This document shows, in pieces, positions 45,219 through 54,664 of a DNA stretch of 64,000 nucleotides. Position numbers and translations under genes: made by a program. Location of the stretch: assembly GCA_035299085.1 (NCBI GenBank), contig DATGXG010000024.1, positions 62,001 to 126,000 on the forward strand. Reading direction: 5' to 3'. The notes under the pieces are model-generated. The model worked only from the letters and a program-made list of their open reading frames with translations. It did no database searches and was not told the DNA's origin. Every line of letters begins with the position of its first letter. Position 1 is the stretch's first letter. The stretch is from Bacteroidales bacterium (GTDB lineage Bacteria > Bacteroidota > Bacteroidia > Bacteroidales > UBA10428).

Positions 45219-47579
45219 ATGAATAAACTTATTGTTCTGATACTATTTATATTCTCAGTTAACCTTCAGGCGCAGCAGGTTACCGGAAAAGTATGCATGC
45301 AATCGGATAAATCACCCGCGCAATTTGCATCAGTTGGTTTATTACAACTTCCTGATTCCGGCATTGTTACCGGTGTCATAACACTCACCGACGGTGCCTA
45401 CACCTTTGAATCGGTCAGGCCCGGTGAATACGTTGTTAAAGTGAGCTTTATGGGATATGCAAATGCACTGAAGAGTATTTCAGTGAAAAATGATGCAAAA
45501 ACAATTGTGGATACCATATTCCTCACTGAAGCCGCCACAAGTCTTCAGGAAGTCACTGTTGTGGGCGAACGGTTAAAGGGAAAGGAACTTGTTGACCGGA
45601 CCACTTACAATATCCCCCCGCTTGTTGCCAAATCATCAACAAACGGATATGAGCTGCTGAAAAAGATACCCCAGGTAAATGTGGATTTTCAGAATAATGT
45701 AACCCTAAACGGAAGCAGTAATTTCATTATCCAGGTTGATGGAAGGCAACGTGACAAGGAATTTCTGGCCAAACTTCTTCCTTCGGATATCGAAACCATT
45801 GAGATCATCAGCAATCCTTCAGGCAAATATGAAGGCAATATTGACGGCGTAATCAATATCATTCTGAAAAAGGAAGCACGTTATGGTATGAACGGGAATG
45901 TAGGATTCAATATAAAACCGATCAATAAGCTCACTTATAGTGGCACAGGCAGCCTTGATTATTCAATGGGTAAAATCACATTCTATATTACCGGCTTCAA
46001 GGGAGGACAAAACCTCCATATCAATTCATCAACAAGGACGAGCTTTAAAATGCTTGACTCAATAAGCAATGCCTCCGGTTATGGAGATATTAAGGTTGGA
46101 TTTGCCTCAGTAAATACTGGTTTCGACTATTATGTCAATGACAAAAACAACATCAGTTTTAATGTATCTTACAAGCCGATTCGCCAGGATATAGACATGA
46201 TAAGCAATACCAATTTAAAGAGAAACAATTTGCCCGATAGTATTCTTTTCTCCTCTATCACAGGTGATTTGACCAAAAGCGATGAGGCTACCTTTTCGCT
46301 TTTCCACAAGAAGACTTTCAAGAAACCTATCCAGGAATTCACAAGTGAAACCAGCTATTATATCTTTAGGTCAAACCAGGACAGTAAATTTGTAAACACA
46401 CTAGAGTCCCTGGGAACAGAACCGATTTATGCCAGGAAAGAAATCGACCACAATGAAAGGGATTATTTTTCGGTAAAGCTAAACTACGTTCAGCCTTTTG
46501 GAATGAATACAAAGCTTGAGGCCGGTTATCAGCTGTATTACCAGGATATGAACTACAATTTTACAATAAACGATACATCGGATGATAACCGGTTCAAGTA
46601 TGCTGAAATGCGAAATTCAGTGTATGCCGGGTTGACTTTTAATGTCAAAAAATTCGGTTTCCAGACTACATTGCGGGCTGAAAACAGCCATATCAATGCG
46701 GACTCTGTGACATCACCCGATTATACCTGCCTGTTACCGTCGGTAAATCTGCAGTATAAATTTTCAGCCAGTCATAACCTGAAGCTCACCTATAACAGGC
46801 GCATCAACAGGCCCGGTATATACGATATGAACCCGTATGAAAAAATCGGCCAGAACTACGACGTTTCTGTCGGTAACCCTGACCTGAGACCAGACTATCG
46901 CGACAGGTTGCAGTTGACGTATACCTGGAACTTCGGAAGCAATTATTTTTCGCCGAACGTGTATTATGAATCCTTATCAAATAAAGTGGGCAGAAGATCA
47001 GAGCTCATCAAATCACCTGTTGACGGCTCCTATACTACGTTTACAAAACCGTATAACCTGCTGAGCGGTTATGAATACGGAGGAGGTGTTAATGCCATGC
47101 TGTGGTTTGTGAATATTAACGGCCGGATTTTCCAGGGCCATTATGACAAATATGAGAAAGGTTCATTTGCAATACCGGAGCGTGATTACTTTTCTTACAG
47201 CCTCACCAGTTATGCCTATGCACCGCTTGACAAGGCGAAAAAGACAACAGCCTTCGCATTCCTGCAATACAACGGGGTAAATATTGACGCGCAGACAAAG
47301 ACATACAGCCTTGCTTTCTATGGTCTCGGCGCACAAAAGCAGATTAAAGATCACAGTATCGGATTCGTATGGCTGCTCCCTTTGTCAACCAATGTTGATC
47401 TTACACGTACAGAGACTGAAACGGATTATTACCATGTAAGGAATATAATTGGCTTTGATGTAGCCTGGTTTATACAGGTGATGTATTCCTACAAATTCAA
47501 TAAGGGTAAAAACGTGAAGAAGATCGGCCACAAGGTTGATGTGGAAAGTGACAGCAAAAGCCAGGGAATTGGAATGTGA
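45219..47579 (+). CDS. Outer-membrane beta-barrel protein with carboxypeptidase-regulatory-like domain
   Basis: 786 aa with a signal peptide (about residues 1-18). A carboxypeptidase-regulatory-like domain (about 20-105, V-T-G-K-V-C-M-Q-S-D ... Y-V-V-K-V-S-F-M-G-Y) and a plug-like domain (about 110-225, L-Q-E-V-T-V-V-G-E-R and I-E-I-I-S-N-P-S-G-K-Y-E-G) lead into a barrel of the OMP_b-brl_3 type (TonB-receptor relative) with the typical R-R-I-N-R-P-G-I-Y-D-M-N-P-Y and G-N-P-D-L-R-P motifs. It resembles TonB-dependent receptors, but the ligand is not known. The terminator at 47622 follows. Confidence 0.93.
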   Translation: MNKLIVLILFIFSVNLQAQQVTGKVCMQSDKSPAQFASVGLLQLPDSGIVTGVITLTDGAYTFESVRPGEYVVKVSFMGYANALKSISVKNDAKTIVDTIFLTEAATSLQEVTVVGERLKGKELVDRTTYNIPPLVAKSSTNGYELLKKIPQVNVDFQNNVTLNGSSNFIIQVDGRQRDKEFLAKLLPSDIETIEIISNPSGKYEGNIDGVINIILKKEARYGMNGNVGFNIKPINKLTYSGTGSLDYSMGKITFYITGFKGGQNLHINSSTRTSFKMLDSISNASGYGDIKVGFASVNTGFDYYVNDKNNISFNVSYKPIRQDIDMISNTNLKRNNLPDSILFSSITGDLTKSDEATFSLFHKKTFKKPIQEFTSETSYYIFRSNQDSKFVNTLESLGTEPIYARKEIDHNERDYFSVKLNYVQPFGMNTKLEAGYQLYYQDMNYNFTINDTSDDNRFKYAEMRNSVYAGLTFNVKKFGFQTTLRAENSHINADSVTSPDYTCLLPSVNLQYKFSASHNLKLTYNRRINRPGIYDMNPYEKIGQNYDVSVGNPDLRPDYRDRLQLTYTWNFGSNYFSPNVYYESLSNKVGRRSELIKSPVDGSYTTFTKPYNLLSGYEYGGGVNAMLWFVNINGRIFQGHYDKYEKGSFAIPERDYFSYSLTSYAYAPLDKAKKTTAFAFLQYNGVNIDAQTKTYSLAFYGLGAQKQIKDHSIGFVWLLPLSTNVDLTRTETETDYYHVRNIIGFDVAWFIQVMYSYKFNKGKNVKKIGHKVDVESDSKSQGIGM

Positions 47580-47621
47580 TTTACGATTTAGCGATTTACG
47601 ATTTACGATTTGAAGATCAGG

Positions 47622-47657
47622 AAACTTCTGTCCGGAATATCGGACAGAAGTTTTTTT
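47622..47657 (+). terminator. Intrinsic terminator
   Basis: Arms AAACTTCTGTCCG (47622-47634) and CGGACAGAAGTTT (47641-47653) with a 6-nt loop are followed by TTTT. Just before it, a GATTTACGATTTA-type short repeat fills 47578-47612. Confidence 0.88.
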
Positions 47658-47740
47658 ATTTTATACCAGGCTTATTAAAAAACCATGGTATCAACGTAAT
47701 CAAAAAAAATTATATTTGAAATGTATACTCCGACCTATAA

Positions 47741-49342
47741 ATGAAACCTGATCCAACTTCAACGTTAAACCCTGATTATAACGTAACAAATCTGACGGAA
47801 AGCAAAATGCTCTTCAAAAACATTATTGAGCAGGCGCCAGTTCCTATGGCTATTATAGATATGAATGGCTCTGTCGAGTTTTTCAATCATAAAGCCCATG
47901 AGATTTTTGGCTATTCAATCGAAGATATTCCGGATGTATTGACCTGGTGGCAAAAGGCTTACCCTGATGAGAACTACAGAAATCAGGTCATAGAATCATG
48001 GAGTTCTAAAATTGTAAGTGCCGTGACCGGGCAAACTGAGATTGCCGGAAGTGAATACACGGTAACCTGCAAGGATGGCACGCGAAAAGAAGTCTATATA
48101 TCAGGCTGTGCCATTATGAGCAAACTATTCGTTTTGTTCATTGACATGACGGAACACCGTGCAATGGAAAAAGCACTTCATGACAGTGAGCAGCATTACA
48201 GAATGATTTCTGAACTCACGTCGGATTATGTTTTCCGGTTAAAAATAGCTGAAGACGGACGTGCTGATATGGATTTTATTTCAGACAATTATAAATCGAT
48301 TACAGGAAGACAAAAGGAAAAATCCGGTGTTGATTTCTGGAAATACTTTATACACCCCGATGATTATCCAGTGCTGATGTATGAATTGTCGGAAATCAGA
48401 AAGAAACCCCAGTCCCGTGAATTTGAATGCCGGTCTTTTATCGATGGCGGAAAGCAAAGATGGGTGCAGGTTTTCAGCCGGTCAGAATGGGATGAGAAAG
48501 AAAACAGGGTTGTTTATATTGTTGGTGCGGTAAAAGATATTACGGAAAGAAAAACGGCCGAACTTGAATTAATTGAAACTAACCACAAATTAAAGGAGGC
48601 AAAAGAAAAAGCAGAAGAAAGCAACCGGCTTAAAACCTCGTTTTTGCAGAATATGAGTCATGAGATCAGAACTCCCATGAATGCCATCATGGGCTTTGCC
48701 ACTTTGCTGAAGGACAATCATGGTAACCAGGCCAAATTAGAGAAATTTTCTACGATCATATGTGAAAGATGCAATGATTTGCTGGAGATCATTGATGAAT
48801 TGCTCGATATCTCCAAGATTGAATCAGGGCAAATGTCTGTGTCAATCGAGCGCTACAATATTGAAAACATGTGTAAGGAACTCACAGGTTTTTTCAATGA
48901 ACATAAAAAACGTATTGGCAAGGAGAATATAGAATTTTCAATGAGCAAGGGTGAGAATGTTCCCGGTAAATTCATTATGACCGATCCTGTAAAACTAAAA
49001 CAGATTTTTATTAACCTCATCGGGAATGCGTTTAAATTCACATCGGAGGGTTCAATTTCATGCGGTTGCAGTGTGAATGATAACGATGAGCTTGTATTTC
49101 ATGTTGCTGACACTGGGATCGGGATCCCGGAAGACAAGCAGGATTTGATTTTTGAACGTTTTGTGCAACTTGATGATGAAACTTACAGCGGAACCGGATT
49201 GGGTCTTTCCATAGTGAAAGGACTTATTGCCATAATGGGTGGCCGTATCTGGCTGATATCGAAAACTGAAGATCTTGAAAAAGAAATAAAAGGCGGAACT
49301 ACATTTTACTTCGCATTCCCGGACTGGAGGTGTCAGGAATAA
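47741..49342 (+). CDS. PAS-domain sensor histidine kinase
   Basis: 533 aa, no membrane segment, so a cytoplasmic sensor. Two PAS domains (about 22-140 and 150-270; the second ends in a PAC motif I-V-G-A-V-K-D-I-T-E-R-K) lead through a coiled linker into HisKA (F-L-Q-N-M-S-H-E-I-R-T-P, phospho-acceptor His307) and HATPase_c (N box F-I-N-L-I-G-N-A-F-K-F, G1 D-T-G-I-G-I-P, F box F-E-R-F, G2 G-T-G-L-G-L). There is no receiver domain and no response regulator gene beside it, so it is an orphan kinase. The start is the Met at 47741. Confidence 0.94.
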   Translation: MKPDPTSTLNPDYNVTNLTESKMLFKNIIEQAPVPMAIIDMNGSVEFFNHKAHEIFGYSIEDIPDVLTWWQKAYPDENYRNQVIESWSSKIVSAVTGQTEIAGSEYTVTCKDGTRKEVYISGCAIMSKLFVLFIDMTEHRAMEKALHDSEQHYRMISELTSDYVFRLKIAEDGRADMDFISDNYKSITGRQKEKSGVDFWKYFIHPDDYPVLMYELSEIRKKPQSREFECRSFIDGGKQRWVQVFSRSEWDEKENRVVYIVGAVKDITERKTAELELIETNHKLKEAKEKAEESNRLKTSFLQNMSHEIRTPMNAIMGFATLLKDNHGNQAKLEKFSTIICERCNDLLEIIDELLDISKIESGQMSVSIERYNIENMCKELTGFFNEHKKRIGKENIEFSMSKGENVPGKFIMTDPVKLKQIFINLIGNAFKFTSEGSISCGCSVNDNDELVFHVADTGIGIPEDKQDLIFERFVQLDDETYSGTGLGLSIVKGLIAIMGGRIWLISKTEDLEKEIKGGTTFYFAFPDWRCQE

Positions 49343-49481
49343 ACCTGACAGCGTCGAAGACCTGTCAGCGTTTAAAACTTTCGTTGGTGGATTAATTCAA
49401 ATAAATAACGCTGTCAGGTCCTTCGGACGCTGACAGGTTAGATCCGGTGTAAAACCTGACAGCGTCGAAGACCTGTCAGCG
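49343..49481. repeat. Three copies of a 28-30-bp repeat (ACCTGACAGCGTCGAAGACC type)
   Basis: Copies at 49343-49370 and 49454-49481 are identical over 28 nt; the copy at 49409-49438 is in inverse orientation. Each is itself a near-palindrome (CGCTGACAGG / CCTGACAGCG). The set sits in the 295-nt gap between the histidine kinase gene and the lipoprotein gene, which has no ORF. Confidence 0.85.
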
Positions 49482-49563
49482 TTTTACGTTTTCAGGATTG
49501 AACCTCTGTTTGAGTGATACTTTCAGATACCGGTAAACAATTCAACATGTTTTATTGTTAGAG

Positions 49564-49589
49564 ATGCGTATCCTTTTATGGGATCGCAT
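49564..49589. promoter_or_regulatory. Inverted repeat upstream of the lipoprotein gene, possible operator
   Basis: ATGCGTATCC (49564-49573) and GGATCGCAT (49581-49589) pair with a single bulge, 49 nt before the start codon at 49638. Position and shape suit a dimeric repressor site, but no family is recognised and a simple RNA hairpin is possible. Confidence 0.35.
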
Positions 49590-49637
49590 ATTATTAGTAA
49601 TTAGGCAAGTATAATTGTTAACCAAAATCAACTTATT

Positions 49638-50195
49638 ATGAAATCACTCGGCTTTGTTAATTATGCCAGGTTACTGGCAGGTATTTCACTTGTAATTTTC
49701 TCATTCAATTCCTGTAAAAAAGACGACGACAACAACAACAATGATCCTGCATATGTGGGCACCTGGAGCAGGACTGATACTATTCCTGTGGACACTTTTG
49801 CTCTGCAGGTAAAGGATCTTCTTACTTTTACAAAAACCACGGTCACCAACATGGGACAGATCTATAATCCCGATACCGATGAATGGCTTGATCTGATGGG
49901 TATGAAAGGTACCTTTACAGCCAGTGGAAAAACATTGGATATTACTGTAGACCAGGTTGGAATATCCGATTTTGATACCCTTGGTATACCGTCCGGTAAT
50001 ATTCAATATTTTACAAAAGATGATGCTGAATTTAACCTGGTACTAAATGAACTCGATCAGAAAGAAAACTTCCAGGCAGAATACAATGTTTCCGGAAACA
50101 AGCTCACCATGAAAGTTGATGACAACGATGACGGCGACTTTACCGATGACGGTGAAACTCAGGTTTACACGAAGGAATCGGGAAGCGGCATGTAA
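49638..50195 (+). CDS. Small lipoprotein of unknown function (lipocalin-like pattern)
   Basis: 185 aa. The lipoprotein signal ends S-F-N-S-C (Cys26), followed by K-K-D-D-D-N-N-N-N, a common linker in this phylum. The body has a G-T-W-S-R-T-D start, T-F-T-A-S-G-K-T-L-D-I-T and Y-N-V-S-G-N-K-L-T-M-K strands and ends D-D-N-D-D-G-D-F-T-D-D-G-E-T, similar in plan to lipocalin-like Bacteroidota lipoproteins. The acidic D-D-N-D-D-G-D-F motif may bind calcium. It is monocistronic. Confidence 0.75.
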   Translation: MKSLGFVNYARLLAGISLVIFSFNSCKKDDDNNNNDPAYVGTWSRTDTIPVDTFALQVKDLLTFTKTTVTNMGQIYNPDTDEWLDLMGMKGTFTASGKTLDITVDQVGISDFDTLGIPSGNIQYFTKDDAEFNLVLNELDQKENFQAEYNVSGNKLTMKVDDNDDGDFTDDGETQVYTKESGSGM

Positions 50196-50338
50196 ATGAA
50201 TTCAAATCACCTTTGAAAAAGTTTGAGGAAGAGGTTTGAAGAAGAGTTTGAAAACAGTTTAACGATTTCAAACTCTTTCAAACCACTTCAAACTGCTTTC
50301 AAACATCTTAAAACTGATTACCGATCACCGATTACTCC

Positions 50339-53300
50339 TTACTCCCTTCTCTCCTCTCTTCTCTTCTCCTCCCTTCTCACTGCGTCTCTCTTAAGTTTTT
50401 CAAGCTTATGTTCTCCATAGGTCAGTCGGATAATCAATACGAATAACACAGGAACAATTACTACTCCCAGGAAGGTTGCAGCAAGCATTCCTCCCAGAAC
50501 GGTCCATCCGATTGTATGCCTTGCCACGGCCCCGGCCCCTCCGGCAAATATAAGGGGTGATACTCCGAAAATAAACGCAAAGGATGTCATCAGGATAGGT
50601 CTGAGCCGGAGTTGAACGGCTTCGAGGGTGGCGTGAACGATATCCATACCGCAATCGACCCTTACCTTGGCAAATTCAACTATCAGGATTGCATTTTTTG
50701 CAGCAAGTCCGATTAAGGTAACCAGTCCTATTTGCGCATACACATTATTGCTTAGCGAAGGGTTAAGTGTAAGCGCTGTGATTGCGCCAAACGCTCCCAG
50801 CGGAACCGCCAGCAGAACGGCAAGCGGAGCTGACCAGCTTTCATAAAGCGCCGCCAGAAAAAGAAACGCAAAGATCAGTGAAATAAAAAAGATCATGACT
50901 GTGGTATTACCTGCAATAATTTCTTCACGGCTTAACCCTGAAAATTCATAGCCATACCCGGCAGGAAGCGTTTCAGCAGCCACCTCAGTCAGTGCCTGGA
51001 GCGCCTGTCCGCTGCTGTAGCCTTCTGCGGCATTCCCGTTAAATTCGGCTGACCGGTATAAATTATAATGAGGAATAAGCTGGGCATTTTCAGTAATGTT
51101 ATAGTTTATAAGCGTACTCAGTGGGAGCATGCTTCCTGCTTCATTTCTTACATAATAATTGCCAAGCTGGGAGATCGAATTCCGGTACAGGGTATCGGCC
51201 TGAACAACAACCCTGAAATTTCTTGAGTACAACGTGAAATCATTCACATACCGGCTTCCGAGGAAGGTCTGCAGGGTGCTGTAAACATCAGACAGGTTCA
51301 CACCCATTTTTTTGCATTTCTCCCGGTCGACCTGGATTTGATATCCCGGAGTGCGTGCGGTGAAGAATGTAAATGTGTTTGAAAGTTCCGGCCTCTTCCT
51401 TGCGGCATTCATAAAGTCGCCTGCGACTTTTTCAAAAGCATGGATATCATCGGTACTTTCGCGTTGTTGCAAAATGAAGCTGAACCCGCCGGTTCTGCCC
51501 AATCCCGGAATGGCCGGGGGCGGAATAATGACAATCCGGGCATCATGAATCTCCGCAAAACGTTTTTCAAGTGTATTAATTAGAGAAAACAACTGGAGAG
51601 ATTTCGATTTCCGCTCGTCCCAGGGATCAAATGAGCAAAATACGGTGCCGGCATTCGATTTGTTTGAAAATGATACCACATTCAAACCTGTAATGGCAGC
51701 GTAATGCCCTATTCCCGGAACTTCATCCAGTATCTTCATGACCCTTTGAAGCACTTCAGTTGAACGGCTGATAGATGAAGCTTCAGGCAATTCAAACGTG
51801 ATAAATACCCGGCCTTCATCTTCAGTAGGGATGAAACCTGTGGGTTTATTTTTAAAAAGAAGCAATGTTCCGGCAAGGAGGCACACAAGGAAGATAACCA
51901 CAAGTTTGGTATGACGGAACGTCTTTTCCACGAACCGGGTATAGCGACCCTGAACTTTTTTATAGCCATGGTTGAAAACGTCGAATACCCTGATATGCCT
52001 TGCCTCTGCAGGATTCGGGTTTCTTTTGAGCAGCAGGGAGCAAAGTGCAGGAGTGAGGCTAAGTGCCACAAATGCTGAAATCAGCACAGAAATAGCAATG
52101 GTTATGGCAAACTGCTGGTATAGTTTTCCTACAATACCGGGTATAAAGCCTACTGGTACAAACACAGCAGCAAGAACAAGCGCAATGGCAACGACAGGGC
52201 CGGAAATTTCCTTCATGGCCCTGTATGCTGCTTCGCGTGGTGACAGGTGAAGCTCGTCAATATTGTGCTGTATAGCTTCCACAACAATGATCGCATCATC
52301 CACAACAATGCCGATGGCGAGCACGAAGCCGAAAAGCGTCAATTTGTTTACAGTGAAATCAAGCGGAACAAAAAAAGCAAAAGTCCCTATAATGGAAACC
52401 GGTATGGCCAATATGGGAATGAGTGTGGCACGCCAATTTTGCAGAAAAATAAAAACGACAACGGTAACCAGCAACAAGGCAATCAGCAGGGTATGCACAA
52501 CCTCATTGATTGAAACCCTGACAACCGAAACGGTTTCAAAAGGGACAAGGAAATCGATATCCTCAGGGAAAGAAGATTTCAGCTGGTTCAGGGTGTTCAG
52601 CACACCGTTGGCTGTTTGAATGGCATTGCTGCCGGGGCTTTGAAAAACCAGGAGGAAGGAAGCTCTTTTTCCGTCAACATATCCGCCGCCTGAATACTGG
52701 AATCTGCCCAGTTCAACACGGGCAATATCACGCAGGTATAGCATGGATCCATCACGGGGATCTGTTTTAACTACAATATTCCCGAATTCTTCCTCCGATT
52801 TCAATCGTCCGTTTACAAAAGCGGTGTATTCGAATGCCTGCTCGGCAGCCTGTGGTGCAGCACCTACCGAACCGGCAGCTACCTGTACGTTCTGTTCCTG
52901 GATGGCACGGATCACATCGCCGGCTGTGATGCTTTGCTGAACCATTTTATCAGGCTGCAGCCAGATACGCATGGCAAAATCCTCAGCCCGTGTAAAAACA
53001 TCACCGACACCCTTAACTCTTGATATGGCCTCACGGATAAAGATATTGGTATAATTATCGACAAATCGAACGTCATGGGTTCCATTCGGTGAAAATATGC
53101 CGACAACCATTAGAATGCCTGTATTACTTTTTCTCACTGAAAGTCCCAGCCTGCGTACATCATCCGGAAGCTGGGGCAAAGCCAGGTTCACCCTGTTTTG
53201 TACATCCAGGGCGGCAATATCCACATCGGTTCCCAGGTCAAAGTTCACACTCATACCCATGCGACCGTCGCTTGTACTGGTGGTCGACATATAGGTCATT

Positions 53301-53527
53301 CCCGGAACCCCGTTCACCTGGGTTTCGACCGGAATCGTTACAGTTTGCTCAACAGTTCCCGCATCGGCGCCGATATAGATACCTGATACCTGCACAACGG
53401 GTGGCGTAATGCGCGGATATTGACTGACAGGAAGGTTAATTAAAGATATAAGTCCTACAAGTGTGATGACTATTGCTATAACAATGGCTGTAACCGGTCG
53501 TCTTATAAATGTATTGGCTATCATCAA
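50339..53527 (-). CDS. RND efflux pump inner-membrane transporter (HAE1/AcrB type)
   Basis: 1062 aa, normal for the family. Twelve membrane helices are expected, with large periplasmic loops after helices 1 and 7. Visible motifs are the N-terminus I-A-N-T-F-I-R-R-P-V-T-A, the proton-relay region G-I-V-V-D-D-A-I-I-V-V-E in helix 4 (the Asp pair), and G-L-A-A-K-N-A-I-L-I-V-E-F in helix 10-11. The pump exports hydrophobic compounds by proton antiport. It is the third gene of a TolC-adaptor-pump operon. The last twelve codons run into a purine-rich simple repeat, giving a tail of R/E/K residues; this end may be added by the repeat. Confidence 0.97.
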   Translation of the reverse strand: MMIANTFIRRPVTAIVIAIVITLVGLISLINLPVSQYPRITPPVVQVSGIYIGADAGTVEQTVTIPVETQVNGVPGMTYMSTTSTSDGRMGMSVNFDLGTDVDIAALDVQNRVNLALPQLPDDVRRLGLSVRKSNTGILMVVGIFSPNGTHDVRFVDNYTNIFIREAISRVKGVGDVFTRAEDFAMRIWLQPDKMVQQSITAGDVIRAIQEQNVQVAAGSVGAAPQAAEQAFEYTAFVNGRLKSEEEFGNIVVKTDPRDGSMLYLRDIARVELGRFQYSGGGYVDGKRASFLLVFQSPGSNAIQTANGVLNTLNQLKSSFPEDIDFLVPFETVSVVRVSINEVVHTLLIALLLVTVVVFIFLQNWRATLIPILAIPVSIIGTFAFFVPLDFTVNKLTLFGFVLAIGIVVDDAIIVVEAIQHNIDELHLSPREAAYRAMKEISGPVVAIALVLAAVFVPVGFIPGIVGKLYQQFAITIAISVLISAFVALSLTPALCSLLLKRNPNPAEARHIRVFDVFNHGYKKVQGRYTRFVEKTFRHTKLVVIFLVCLLAGTLLLFKNKPTGFIPTEDEGRVFITFELPEASSISRSTEVLQRVMKILDEVPGIGHYAAITGLNVVSFSNKSNAGTVFCSFDPWDERKSKSLQLFSLINTLEKRFAEIHDARIVIIPPPAIPGLGRTGGFSFILQQRESTDDIHAFEKVAGDFMNAARKRPELSNTFTFFTARTPGYQIQVDREKCKKMGVNLSDVYSTLQTFLGSRYVNDFTLYSRNFRVVVQADTLYRNSISQLGNYYVRNEAGSMLPLSTLINYNITENAQLIPHYNLYRSAEFNGNAAEGYSSGQALQALTEVAAETLPAGYGYEFSGLSREEIIAGNTTVMIFFISLIFAFLFLAALYESWSAPLAVLLAVPLGAFGAITALTLNPSLSNNVYAQIGLVTLIGLAAKNAILIVEFAKVRVDCGMDIVHATLEAVQLRLRPILMTSFAFIFGVSPLIFAGGAGAVARHTIGWTVLGGMLAATFLGVVIVPVLFVLIIRLTYGEHKLEKLKRDAVRREEKRREERRE

Positions 53528-53535
53528 TCTATTTC

Positions 53536-54660
53536 TTAATCGGTAATTGTCTTATCGCTGATAACAATGGCTGAACCATTCTGCAACTTTTGCAGGCCAT
53601 CGGTGACAATCTGCTCTCCCTCCTGCAAACCGTCCTTTATTACAGCCTTACCGGCCAGAAAGGTGCCCAGCGTAACTTTTGTTTGTCTAACCTTCTGGCT
53701 GTCGACAACAAATACAAAATATTCAGACATCTGTTCCATAAGGGATTTGGAAGGTATGACAAGTTGTTCGTCATAGCTGTTGTTCAGCACATTGACACGG
53801 CAGCTCATTCCCGCTGTAAGATTCCGGTTGGCATTCGGGAATTCAAGCCTTACTTTGATCGTACCGGTTTGCGGATCCACTGCCCTGTCGATTGTCTGAA
53901 TTTGTCCGTTGGCCGGGTAAAAAATATTATCCGCCAGCATAATGCGGAAAATAGAATCCCCGGCACCCGGTTTAAGTGCAGCCAGTTTACGGAAGCGGTT
54001 AAGTTCTTTTTCATTAATAACAATTTCCACAGCCATCGGGTTATCGGATGATATGGTATTCAGCAGGGTCTGGCCGGGCGTGATCAATGCTCCCATTTTT
54101 ACCTGCGAAATGCCTATGATTCCATCAAAAGGCGCCGTAATAACGGAGTAATTCAGTTCGGTTTGTGCTTTTGTCAGTTCGGCTTTAGCGGAAACAAGCT
54201 GAAGGTTAGCATTTTGTAAATCCGTTTGAGCATCATCATATCGTTGGCGTGCTATGGCTTCCTGCTGAAGAAGGTTCGAATATCTTTCCACATACCGTTT
54301 AGCCCTTTCAACATTTGCCATGGCAATATCGGTATTTGCTTTTGCCTGTTCATAAGAAGCCTGGTATCGGCTTCTGTCAATTTCGTATAGTTTTTTGCCT
54401 TTCTTTACAAAATCTCCCTCCTTGAAAAATATACCTGTGATAAACCCCGATACCTCACTGCGGAGTTGAACTTCATTGAGAGGTACAACAATACCGGGAT
54501 AAATGTCATAAAACATCACCCTTTCTTTTTCAACCGTGGTAACATTCACAGGCACGGGAGGAGTTGAACCGGAATCCGTACTTTTTTTACAGCCTGTAAT
54601 TAATACAAACAGCATTAAAACCAGAATTGCTGAAGTATGGAGTTTTGTTGACTTAATCAT
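53536..54660 (-). CDS. RND efflux periplasmic adaptor (membrane fusion protein)
   Basis: 374 aa from the Met at 54660; the ORF opens at 54708, but the first 16 residues overlap the TolC gene and the chosen start gives a clean lipoprotein signal ending I-T-G-C. The layout is a biotinyl-lipoyl domain split by a helical hairpin (L-R-S-E-V-S-G-F-I near 70, Q-A-S-Y-E-Q-A-K-A-N-T, then F-D-G-I-I-G-I-S) and a beta-barrel domain (Q-T-I-D-R-A-V-D-P-Q-T-G-T-I-K-V-R). It links the pump to the outer-membrane channel. It lies 8 nt upstream of the pump gene. Confidence 0.95.
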   Translation of the reverse strand: MIKSTKLHTSAILVLMLFVLITGCKKSTDSGSTPPVPVNVTTVEKERVMFYDIYPGIVVPLNEVQLRSEVSGFITGIFFKEGDFVKKGKKLYEIDRSRYQASYEQAKANTDIAMANVERAKRYVERYSNLLQQEAIARQRYDDAQTDLQNANLQLVSAKAELTKAQTELNYSVITAPFDGIIGISQVKMGALITPGQTLLNTISSDNPMAVEIVINEKELNRFRKLAALKPGAGDSIFRIMLADNIFYPANGQIQTIDRAVDPQTGTIKVRLEFPNANRNLTAGMSCRVNVLNNSYDEQLVIPSKSLMEQMSEYFVFVVDSQKVRQTKVTLGTFLAGKAVIKDGLQEGEQIVTDGLQKLQNGSAIVISDKTITD

Positions 54661-54664
54661 GATT

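Noticed and set aside
50223..50420. 65-aa plus-strand ORF rich in Ser and Leu
   Set aside because: It lies in TTTCAAAC and CTTCTC simple repeats and overlaps the end of the RND gene.
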